A stretch of 64,000 nucleotides of DNA. Origin: Lutraria lutraria. Lineage: Eukaryota; Mollusca; Bivalvia; Venerida; Mactridae. This document shows positions 22,731 to 32,750 of the stretch, in pieces. The stretch covers positions 48,548,441 to 48,612,440 of the forward strand of contig OZ026833.1 of assembly GCA_964023205.1 (NCBI GenBank). The letters run 5' to 3'. Under the pieces are notes generated by a model, which ran no database searches, was not told where the DNA came from, and saw nothing but the letters and a program-made list of their open reading frames with translations. Numbering within the stretch: position 1 is the first letter of the stretch; each line of letters opens with the position of its first letter. Both the position numbers and the translations under genes were made by a program.

Positions 22731-25700
22731 TCACAATTTACTTTCAATATGTCCAATCTTCAGTAATAAGTTGGATGGCTTGTATTGTCTGAAAGTAGAA
22801 TATTGGTGTATAGTGTGAGAAGGACTGGTCATGATAACAGTTACCTACCAGACCTGGGTGACCTATAAGTTCCTAAAATACAGTAAACCCTCTTAAAACC
22901 AGACATCTACCGGACAGGGCCAAAAGTCTGATTTTGTGAGAATATTGGTTTTCAGAGAACTTAAGATCAATTCTGAAATAAATGGGTCTTAAAATTGTCT
23001 GATGCAAAAAAAGTTCTTATTCTTAGACCCATTCCTGTGGTCAGTGGTTAAGATCGCTGACTTCAAATCATGTAACCTCTCACTGATAGTGGGTTCAATC
23101 CCAGCTACCGACCAAGTCTCATTATGTGTGATAGTAGGCAGTTGCTTACGGACGATGGGAGTCTACTATCTAGTACTGGTTCTTCCCAGGAACAATGGTT
23201 AGGTGAACTTTCCGCCTCATATGACTGACTGTTGAAAAGGGTGAAAACTAAAAAAAAAAAAATCTCATTGAGTATGTTTAGAAAAGTTGTCAAACATTAC
23301 AACTTCTTTCAAAATTAATGATAATAACTTACTTGAACCTTACACCAGCTTTTTCAAGCATGAACTTCGAAGCCCTTGTCGCCACTTTATAATGAAATCT
23401 ATCGTCCAAGTAGATAATCTCTGTGATTCCCACCTGTATGATGATCTTAGCACATTTATTACAAGGAAATAATGTTACATACATTGTACAGTTCTTGAAG
23501 TCTGTGGAGATTCTGTTGAGTATAGCATTCATTTCGGAACAACAAACTGAAAAAAATGACATAAAAAGGAATAATGTAAGGGGTCTCCTCTTAGAACATG
23601 TGTTCAGGTAGTTAATGTTTCTTCAGAGAAATAATAGAGATATGTGAGACATGAAATATTATTCATGTCTGAACACTCCAGGGCAGATCAATGTTGGAAT
23701 GATTAAGATTTCATGCATCCACCATTTGAAATGACAGAAGGGCATAAATTGTCACTTTCTTCAGTCTGTTCAAATTTTGGTTATCGAGCGATTACTTAAG
23801 AAATCATTGATGGATTGGTTCATATTTTACATGAAGGTGTATAATAATAAAATACAAGTCGAGTTTGATTTTCCGATTCCGAACATTTTCACAGGAGTAA
23901 TGGCCCCTCTTTGACTAAGCACTCAGCGAGGCATTCGTGTCCTCTGGACACATTTTTAGTTAAATATAACTAGAGCTTTGTCACAGAGGTGACTAATACC
24001 CCTGCTGCCGCTTTGACATTAAGAATGTGAAAGTACACTGTACCGCTAAGTTCAAGGGGACATAACTCTGCAATGAGTGGATCAATGGGCATGGAAAATG
24101 TGTCTTGCACATCTACATTTCATATTGATAATAAAGTTTCAATTCAATTCCTTGAAAAATGTTAAGTAGTTCGCTCCACAAACTAAAACTGCCATTGTAC
24201 ACTATATGGCTTAGTTCAAGGGCACAACTCTGGAATGAGTGAATTGCTGGGAATGAAAATTGTGTCTTGCATGGTGATAACATATTTCAAGTTTCATTGC
24301 AATCGCTTAAAGAATGTGGAAGTGGTTCGCTCCACAAAATTGTGATATTTTATGCGGATGGACTGATCAACCGACAGAGTGTCTCCAATATACCCCCTCT
24401 CAAACTTCATTTGCGGGGGTATAATTATATTCACCATAGAGATGTTTGTTGTTCAATTCTTCAGGTGAATGTTTTCCCCAAGGCATTTCATCATCACTAC
24501 AACCATTTGGCATACCATTGTAACCTGTACTGATGATTCTTTTATCTGGATTAACTATACAAGATCCGACCTACAATATAAAACATTATAGTACTATAAG
24601 TTACCTGTATAAACTATACATGTATCATAGTACTGTAAGTTACCTGTATAAACAATACATGTATCATAGTGCTATAAGTAACCTGTATAAACTATACATG
24701 TATCATAGTACTATAAGTTACCTGTATAAACTATACATGTATCATAGTACTATAAGTTACCTGTATAAAGTATACATGTATCATAGTACTATAAGTTACC
24801 TGTATAAACTATACATGTATCTAATGCTATAAGTAACCTGTATAAACTATACATGTATCATAGTACTATAAGTTACCTGTATAAACTATGCATGTATCAT
24901 AGTACTATAAGTTACCTGTATAAACTATGCATGTATCATAGTACTATAAGTTACCTGTATAAACTATACATATATCACAGTACTATAAGTTACCTGTATA
25001 AACTATACATGTATCACAGTACTATATTATAAGTTACCTGTATAAACTATACATGTATCACAGTACTATAAGTTACCTGTATAAACTATACATGTATCAC
25101 TTTGCTATAAGTTACCTGTATAAACTATACATGTATCACAGTACTATATTATAAGTAACCTGTATAAACTATGCATGTATCACAGTACTATAAGTTACCT
25201 GTATAAACTATGCATGTATCATAGTACTATAAGTTACCTGTAAAAACTATACATGTATCACAGTGCTATAAGTTACCTGCATAAACTATACATGTATCAC
25301 AGTACTATATTATAAGTTACCTGTACAAACTATACATGTGTCACAGTACCATAAGTTACCTGTATAAACTATACATGTGTCACAGTACTGTAAGTTACCT
25401 GTATAAACTATATATGTATCACAGTACTATAAGTTACCTGTATAAACTATACATGTATCACATTACTATAAGTTACTTGTATAAACTATACATGTCTCAC
25501 AGTACTATAAGTTATCTGTATAAACTATACATGTATCACAGTGCTATAAGTTATCTGTATAAACTATACATGTATCACAGTACTATAAGTTACCTGTATA
25601 AACTATACATGTATCACAGTACTATAAGTCATCTGTATAAACTATACATGTATCACAGTACTATAAGTTATCTGTATAAACTATACATGTATCACAGTGC

Positions 25701-26439
25701 TATAAGTTATCTGTATAAACTATACATGTATCACAGTACTATAAGTTACCTGTATAAACTATACATGTATCACAGTACTATAAGTCATCTGTATAAACTA
25801 TACATGTATCACAGTACTATAAGTTACCTGTATAAACTATACATGTATCACAGTACTATATGCTACCTGTATAAACTATACATGTATTACAGTACTATAA
25901 GTTACCTGTATAAACTATACATGTATCACAGTACTATAAGTTACCTGTTTAAACTATACAAGTATCACAGTACTATATGCTACCTGTATAAACTATACAT
26001 GTATCACAGTACTATAAGTTACCTGTATAAACTATGCATGTATCATAGTACTATAAGTTACCTGTAATAATACAAGTATCACTGTATTGTATGTTATCTG
26101 TAATAAATATAAAAGTTATCTGTATTTAATTAACATTTAACAATAATTGATGATAATGTATCAAATAAAATGTATCACTTATCAAGTTAATAATAATTGT
26201 TATGTACAGTATATCATGTAATATTTAGTATATAATCATGAGAATTCATGGGTAATAAATGCTCTATACACATTATATTTACATGTACCTTTTTATTGCT
26301 GCAATAAATTTGACTTATTGAAATAAATAAAACTGACCTGTGTGACTGGATCCTTACTCCTCTGTGATGTTAATACAGCCACGCCCATAAAATACTCATC
26401 ATATGTGATATACCACGGTCTCTTCTGACTACCACTCAT
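22731..26439 (-). CDS. DCTD: Deoxycytidylate (dCMP) deaminase
   Basis: Four coding exons: 26439-26338, 24570-24435, 23546-23333, 22788-22731; 169 aa (human enzyme 178). The family converts dCMP to dUMP for dTTP synthesis. Residues 17-32 (EYFMGVAVLTSQRSKD) and 51-62 (TGYNGMPNGCSD) match the family closely. The second zinc motif PCNKC (C108, C111) and catalytic Glu84 are present. The first zinc motif, HAE in the family, reads C82-S83-E84 here; the splice join leaves no other reading. The ATG at 26439 follows an acceptor-like TATTATAG, so an upstream 5' UTR exon is likely. The stop is TGA at 22733-22731; the frame in exon 3 also meets an in-frame TAA, but it overlaps a GTAAGT donor and the next exon restores a family-like end. 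Intron 1 holds a 39-bp minisatellite; introns 2 and 3 are full of mobile repeats. Confidence 0.9.
22878..23003 (+). mobile_element. MITE-like family E, partial copy
   Basis: Starts CAGTAAACCCTCTTAAAACC and shares GGCCAAAAGTC and TTCAGAGAA with the more complete copy at 53633-53810. The right terminus is missing. It lies in the last intron of DCTD. Confidence 0.6.
23030..23265 (+). mobile_element. tRNA-derived SINE with poly(A)-like tail
   Basis: A box GTGGTCAGTGGTTAAG, B box GTGGGTTCAATCCC, body, then TGAAAACT followed by a run of 13 A at the 3' end. It is one of the cleanest SINEs here. It lies in the last intron of DCTD, antisense to the gene, ending about 70 bp from exon 3. Confidence 0.8.
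23720..23961 (+). repeat. Dispersed repeat family A, copy 2
   Basis: Starts ACCATTTGAAATGACAGAA and ends GGACACATTTTTAGTT; same body as the copy at 881-1126. It lies in intron 2 of DCTD, directly followed by the element at 23967. Confidence 0.7.
23967..24430 (+). mobile_element. Dispersed element B with an internal ~157-bp duplication
   Basis: Starts ACTAGAGCTTTGTCACAGAG and ends TTTGCGGGGGTATAATTAT. Two tandem internal units (about 24028-24184 and 24185-24342) share TGTCTTGCA, TTCAAGG and TTCGCTCCACAAA. The right end stops at the DCTD exon 2 donor (GTGAAT, 24434-24429). It has no coding capacity. Confidence 0.7.
24584..26065. repeat. 39-bp minisatellite, about 37 units
   Basis: Unit of the type ACAGTACTATAAGTTACCTG plus TATAAACTATACATGTATC. 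A few units carry a 5-bp ATTAT expansion (about 25023, 25148, 25308). As 39 is 13 codons, plus-strand frames of up to 243 residues appear (repeat YHSTISYLYKLYM); I read these as artefacts. It fills most of DCTD intron 1 and begins about 13 bp from the exon 2 acceptor. Confidence 0.93.
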
Positions 26440-26786
26440 ATCTATAATATAACAATATTACAGACTGATCACTTTGTGCATTAATTTATGTCTTAAAACA
26501 AAGATGTAAGACAACTCTCAGTTTACTGTAGTATATATACATCTACACATAGTACTTGTACAAGTAGCATTATGACTAGCAATATCTCTAATCCACAGGT
26601 ACATCACTCTGTAGTAATGTTCACAATAATCAATGTGTATTGTTTAAAACCCTTCATTGAACATTCTGTCATGCAGTCCTCTGGTATACAGACTTGCACA
26701 GATGTTGACCAATCAATTATTCAACAGAGTGATTGATGAAGATATTTAACCACTACCAGTCTATCATGCTTCACAATATACTGGAG

Positions 26787-27887
26787 CCTAAAACGATGTT
26801 GTTTTGAACAGAATTGATCAGTGTACAGGCTAAAACAATGTTGTTTTGAACAGAATGGATCAGTGTACAGGCTAAAACGATGTTGTTTTGAACAGAATGG
26901 ATCAGTATACAGGCTAAAATGATGTTGTTTTGAACAGAATGGATCAGTGTACAGACTAAAATGATGTTGTTTTGAACAGAATGGATCAGTGTACAGACTA
27001 AAACAATGTTGTTTTGAACAGAATGGATCAGCGTACAGACTAAAACATTGTTGTTTTGAACAGAATGGATCAGTATACAGGCTAAAATGATGTTGTTTTG
27101 AACAGAATGGATCAGTAAACAGGCTAAAATGATGTTGTTTTGAACAGAATGGATCAGTGTACAGACTAAAACAATGTTGTTTTGAACAGAATGGATCAGT
27201 GTACAGGCTAAAACATTGTTGTTTTGAACAGAATGGATCAGTATACAGGCTAAAATGATGTTGTTTTGAACAGAATGGATCAGTAAACAGGCTAAAATGA
27301 TGTTGTTTTGAACAGAATGGATCAGTATACAGGCTAAAATGATGTTGTTTTGAACAGAATGGATCAGAATACAGGCTAAAATGATGTTGTTTTGAACAGA
27401 ATGGATCAGTATACAGGCTAAAATGATGTTGTTTTGAACAGAATGGATCAGTATACAGGCTAAAATGATGTTGTTTTGAACAGAATGGATCAGTATACAG
27501 GCTAAAATGATGTTGTTTTGAAGAGAATGGATCAGAATACAGGCTAAAATGATGTTGTTTTGAACAGAATGGATCAGTATACAGGCTAAAATGATGTTGT
27601 TTTGAACAGAATGGATCAGTATACAGGCTAAAATGATGTTGTTTTGAACAGAATGGATCAGTATACAGGCTAAAATGATGTTGTTTGGAACAGAATGGAT
27701 CAGAATACAGGCTAAAATGATCTTGTTTTGAACAGAATGGATCAGTATACAGGCTAAAATGATGTTGTTTTGAACAGAATGGATCAGTATACAGGCTAAA
27801 ATGATGTTGTTTTGAACAGAATGGATCAGTGTACAGACTAAAACAATGTTGTTTTGAACAGAATGGATCAGTGTACAGACTAAAACC
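26787..27887. repeat. 42-bp minisatellite, about 26 units
   Basis: Unit of the type GATGTTGTTTTGAACAGAAT plus GGATCAGTATACAGGCTAAAAT. Since 42 is 14 codons, two minus-strand frames stay open through the whole array (399 and 372 residues; repeat HHFSLYTDPFCSKQ in one). Point variants (GTATAC, GTGTAC, GAATAC, GTAAAC) recur in blocks. It lies upstream of the DCTD coding start and ends 11 bp before a MITE. Confidence 0.93.
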
Positions 27888-27898
27888 AATACAATAAA

Positions 27899-28380
27899 AT
27901 ACTGTCAAACCTGTAAACATAAGTCACCCTTTGGAAAGACAAAATGTAGCCTTTATTAACAGGTGGCCTTTATTTTGAGGTATTTTGGTTTTAAATAATT
28001 AATGACTGTTTATAAAAGCAGTCTTCGAATTTAGCTCCAGACCTTGGACTGAGTCCACCAAAATGGCCATTGGTCCGGTAGATTTAAAAAGGTCAGCAGT
28101 CCGACGGTCGAGTAAATATTTCAGTGATATTTTTAATTTTTACCATTTTTCAGAACAAAAATGAAATATTTGAATCACTCTCGAAAAACATAACATAACG
28201 CCAAATGAATTAAATACAATTTTGTGAATACTCATTCTGGTCCACTAAAAGTTCATTTGGTCCAGTAATGTATGAATTGTCACTGGACTGAAAGTTTTTC
28301 ATGAAGACTGTAAAAGAATGGCCTATATTCACAGTGTGGCCTTTATTCAGACATGGCTGCCAACACAGGTTTGACAGTAT
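27899..28380. mobile_element. MITE family D, copy 1, with perfect 16-bp terminal repeats
   Basis: ATACTGTCAAACCTGT at 27899-27914 is the exact reverse complement of 28365-28380. If the outer TA is the target duplication, the element begins CTGTCAAACCTGT, a Tc1/mariner-like layout. A second element is nested inside at 28019-28310. Confidence 0.85.
28019..28310. mobile_element. Element nested in the family D MITE, 6-bp target duplication
   Basis: Ends CAGTCTTC (28019-28026) and GAAGACTG (28303-28310) are inverted repeats. The host element reads TAAAAG on both sides (28013-28018 and 28311-28316), consistent with a 6-bp target-site duplication. Internal strings GGTCCGGTAGATTT and GGTCCAGTAATGTA hint at a diverged internal duplication. 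It has no coding. Confidence 0.75.
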
Positions 28381-29308
28381 ATGTTAATCAATCAAATATA
28401 TTTACCACATTCTAGCACTTATCACAATGAATAAAACATACCTGTATATTAGATGTTTACTTAATGTTATAAAACAATGCATCATAGCATAATTATAACT
28501 AGAAAATATAACACACAAAGTCATGTTGTTTTAGCATACATTAAAACATAATTATACATGTACCTCATACATACTTTAATAAGTTACATCCACAATTTAC
28601 AGACACTACACACCTGTATAAATATCACACACTGGTAGTATGCTACAGGATACAAATGTAAAATAATTCACAGGATGATAAAACTGCCTTCTGTACAAAG
28701 TTTTACCATCAATGTTATCAGTTCTTGTTAACTGAATGTTAATATGCATGTGATACCATGACTACCACAGCAGCCAGTTTACTTTTCAGCGAATGTTAAA
28801 CATTCATTCACAAGATGTAAGTGACTTCACAGTGTACTCAACTTGAATCAGAACGAAAACTATTCATCACAAACTATAAGCTACCATTAAGAAACTCTTC
28901 TATTCCATTTATTGTTAAAAATTTTCAAATCAATATCAATCCATAAATAAGGTATACACATCTAGTGAACAATGGTACAGTTAAACAGGAAGTCATAAAA
29001 GGCCTAAAAATAAAACTATTTGTTTCTGGTTACATGCTCATTAAAACTAGGGGAGATAAGTTAGGCCTTTTTTTGGTCTAGAAAAGGTGTGGAAAGGTAA
29101 AAAAATGTGAGGAAGATGATGTATTTTCATTGGGTCTAATATAAACTCCAGGATTATGTGGAAAATTTGGATATGTCAGGTAACAAGAAACAAACAATTC
29201 TTTTTATGCCTCAATATTGTGACGGGACTTACCCTAATTGTTCATCTTAAGTCCTTATAAATAATGTTAAGACAAACAATAGTGTGTAAACTTTATACTT
29301 AATGGTTA

Positions 29309-29489
29309 GACAGTCAAACCTGTGTACAAAGGCCATTATTGGGAATGACAAAATGTGGCCTTTGTTGACAGGTGACCTTTATTTTGAGGTCATTTTGTTA
29401 TAAATAATCAACAACAGTTTTTAAAAGAATAACCTTTATCCACAGGGTGGCTTTATTCAGAGGTGACAGCTAATACAAGTTAGACTATA
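29309..29489 (+). mobile_element. MITE family D, copy 2
   Basis: Starts ACAGTCAAACCTGTGT; interior TGTGGCCTTTGTTGACAGGT and CCACAGGGTGGCTTTATTCA; ends TACAAGTTAGACTATAT. About 180 bp, which is probably the family's undisturbed length. Confidence 0.75.
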
Positions 29490-29778
29490 TCATACTGTTC
29501 ATGTTAAAGGGATCAAAATACAGGTTTCAACAAGTTGCAAGTTTTTTTTATTTAAATACTCTACAATATTGAACTTTTCCTAATAAATGTCCTACAGGGC
29601 TATTTAATATTTTTGTAAAAGTTCACTTATTTGATTTTTTTAATTGGATTTTTTTTTAGTGAGATGCACTTGATTATTTGTGAACTTAGCTCTTTGAACA
29701 ATTATTAATATATACTGTATGCTGTGTCTTCATCATGTTATGTTTTTCTCTTGACAATGTGGGAAGTTAATTTGGGAA

Positions 29779-29986
29779 TACAGTCAAACAAGTGAACAAA
29801 GGGAAAGATGAAATATGGACTTTATTGACTGATGGCCTTTAATTGACTGATGGCCTTTAATTGACTGATGGCCTTTGATTGGAGGTAATTTTGTTCTAAA
29901 TAATCAATGATGGTTTTTAAAAGAATGACCTTAATCCACAGGATAGCCTTTATTCAGAAGTGGCTACTAACAAAGGTTTGACTGTA
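29779..29986 (+). mobile_element. MITE family D, copy 3, with a small tandem expansion
   Basis: TACAGTCAAAC...GTTTGACTGTA ends, TA-flanked. Inside, a 19-bp unit (TTGACTGATGGCCTTTAA) is repeated three times at about 29827-29880, absent from the other copies. Confidence 0.75.
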
Positions 29987-32671
29987 TTTGGTAATTCATG
30001 TACCATTTATGACTGAAAATAATTTATTAGACAAATGTGTAGCACATGGTATAATAGTGAACATTATGAAGCATTGTTAGATACTACTAACTATCATATT
30101 TCACAGATGATTGTAATAAATCATTTAAGGAGCGCTCTACAAAAGTTAAGATTTAGAGAAAGACAAAAACATGAATGTGTAGGTTAAAAAATCATGGTGA
30201 CTTATTTATGCCACATCATATTTTTGCTTTGTTTACTACAAAATGCAAGAACATAAAAGGTCAAAGTGAATATCCCCCAGGGGGCAGATTTCCCATGAAA
30301 AAACACCTTCTCCACCCTGGAAATAATGTTTGTTTGTATTATATTTTATTTGCCTGAGAACAGTGTACGGTTTAAACTGGAAACCTGTCTTAGCGGGAAT
30401 CCTGTACAGTAAGAACAGTCCATTAGCTAACTGTGGAAGTCATTTAGTGTATTTCCTGAGAAATATCCCCCTCCATGAGATGGATTATTTTCACGTGTAC
30501 ATCATTGGACCATCATGTTTTATAATACAGAAAACTGTATCAGCAATTTGATCAGTACTAGTAGTCTAGTATATTATGTATACTTTGTGAATAAGTTTAC
30601 ATCTTTTTTATTGTAATTTGATAATCTAGACATAAATATCTTAATTTGCCAATACTAAATAGGGCAGCGTATAGATAAATATAAAACATGTCAATAACAT
30701 TAACATACCTGCAGTTAATTATTTCAATAATCCTTTATATACACATATGTATAATAAAACCAGAAATCACCAATTAAACTCTGATTAATTATTCTATAAA
30801 ACTTCACATCTACAGGAACATCTGGTGTTAGGTTTAAAGTCGCTGCAATGTTAAGTTTAGTTTGCGCGTGCCGTCATGCATGATAAATTACAGACAGTAA
30901 ACAGAACAATTTAGCGTGCAAATAGTGTACAGACAGGGTACTGAAGCATTGTAAATATTAGTGTATGATGTACTAGTAAAATAGTAAACAAAATGACTGC
31001 AACTTAACGCAACTTCCAATACAGACCTATAAGAAATTTCTGTATAAATACATGTTGTAACAGTGATTTCTTTTGCTACATTTACTGCCTTCTAGATTCC
31101 CTAGCAAAATTTCTTCATTAATCCCCTAAAATTGCCAGAATTTTCCCCAAACAAGAAGTGTTGTCCACTTGATCATGTAAAAAGAAGGAAAATGTAACAG
31201 TTTATGGACCATTGACACCAATTACAGTGTAGTAATATTTATATTTATGATTTTAACCACTAAATAATCACATATTCCATGGAAAATAAATGTTATTATA
31301 TATTTCCCATTTTGGAATTTGTCGCGCTAAGTTTTCCCTTTTGATGGCCATAGGTAGTGAGAGAATTTTGGAAAAAATCACTGTCATGATATTAATATCT
31401 TAACAGTGAATACAGAGTTAACTGTAAGAATAACATAATGTCTATTTGTGAAGTATTTTATCAAATCTTTACTCAATTATAAATTATCACCACATGAGTG
31501 CTCACTAGATCAATAAGTCTATTAGAGCAACATTAAACACACTTCACTAAGTTCACCGTACAATGTATATCATCTCACTTGCAAAGTATAAAATTATCAT
31601 TCATGAACACTGCAGATTCATATCTCAATCTTATCAATATAAATATATGAAATTTTGTCAATTCATGTGTTTTGTATGGAAGTTCTATAAATAACAAACA
31701 TGACTTACTTAGTCCGACTCCTAACTGATGAATAAGTACAGGTAAATCCCTTTGTTAAAGACAGCGTATAGCGTATCAAGTGGATTATGCTATCATGTTG
31801 TTTTACAGTCCCTGATGTTCAGATAAAGGTAAAAACTAAGGCAGCTCCAGAAAATCAGTAATTTCTGTGTAATTCATGAATTTTATTTCAAGTAAATTTT
31901 CTCACATACGAAAATCTTTATGATGATAAAATCATTTATAAGTTGAAGTATTATGGACTATGAGCATTTTGAGCATATTTTATCAATATTAGAAAACATA
32001 CTGAGAAAAATTAGTTTATCTAGGATTTTAGCTTATAGCGTGAGATTGTACATGTAGTAAGAGACAAAGAAATCCATGAACAGATTGATAAAGCTGTACA
32101 TGTGTTGACAATAGGCTAAATTAGTTATATGATGTATTGTTTTACAGCGTAAATGTTTAAAAATATCCTGAGTACATAACAGAGTTTTACATTGTTTGAC
32201 TCAAGGACAGAATTGTTTATAATCATTTCTCTGGTGATTTCTGGCCAGACAGCTAAGAAATAATTATCTGAGATGAAATAAAAATATATATATGTAAGAG
32301 CAAAAAAATGAAGAAATACAGGTAAATGACAGTGCATCTCTAATTATACTCTATTTTCAATTTGTCAAAACTTAATATTACATTGCAATCCATGGATAAG
32401 TTTATAAACATAGAACTGATGATGAACATTTTATTTAATATTTCATAATTCAGTGTTCAGTATCTTTCATTCTGAATCAAGGAAACATGTATAAAAAGAA
32501 CAAAATATGAAAGCATTTTTTTACCAGGCCGTTTTTAAATGAAAAAAGGCAAAGCTCCCAAAGAAAATTTTGATTCAATAATTTTGATTGTCTACAGTAA
32601 CCTTACCAAGTAGCAAAAGTTATAAAAATCATCATAATTTATTAAAAAGTAACAAGCTAATTTATAACATT

Positions 32672-32677
32672 TTTATT
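32672..32677 (-). terminator. Polyadenylation signal of the DDIAS homologue
   Basis: AATAAA on the minus strand, about 75 bases past the stop codon. Further AT-rich signals follow, so this is the likeliest but not the only candidate. Confidence 0.5.
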
Positions 32678-32750
32678 TGGGTGATTAAAATTTCTTCAAC
32701 TTAAATTCAATAAAGACATTCATGATTTACAGCAAAAAAACCCAACAACA

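Larger units (their letters stand above)
26440..32750. other. DCTD upstream region: satellite, MITEs, no supported gene
   Basis: About 6.3 kb between the DCTD start codon and the DDIAS stop codon, both genes on the minus strand. It should contain the DCTD promoter, probably a 5' UTR exon (an acceptor-like TATTATAG precedes the ATG) and the DDIAS 3' UTR. The 42-bp satellite and three family D MITEs lie in its right-to-middle part; 30000-32650 is plain AT-rich sequence in which I see nothing else. Confidence 0.5.

Noticed and set aside
23327..23335. TAA at 23330 region as the natural stop of DCTD
   Set aside because: It overlaps a good GTAAGT donor, and the 22788-22731 exon continues the frame with a plausible family C-terminus.
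25336..26067. Plus-strand 243-codon frame
   Set aside because: It is the translation of the 39-bp satellite in DCTD intron 1 and lies antisense to the gene.
26721..27920. Two overlapping minus-strand frames of 399 and 372 codons
   Set aside because: Both are produced by the 42-bp satellite, whose unit is a multiple of three; two equally open frames argue against either being coding.
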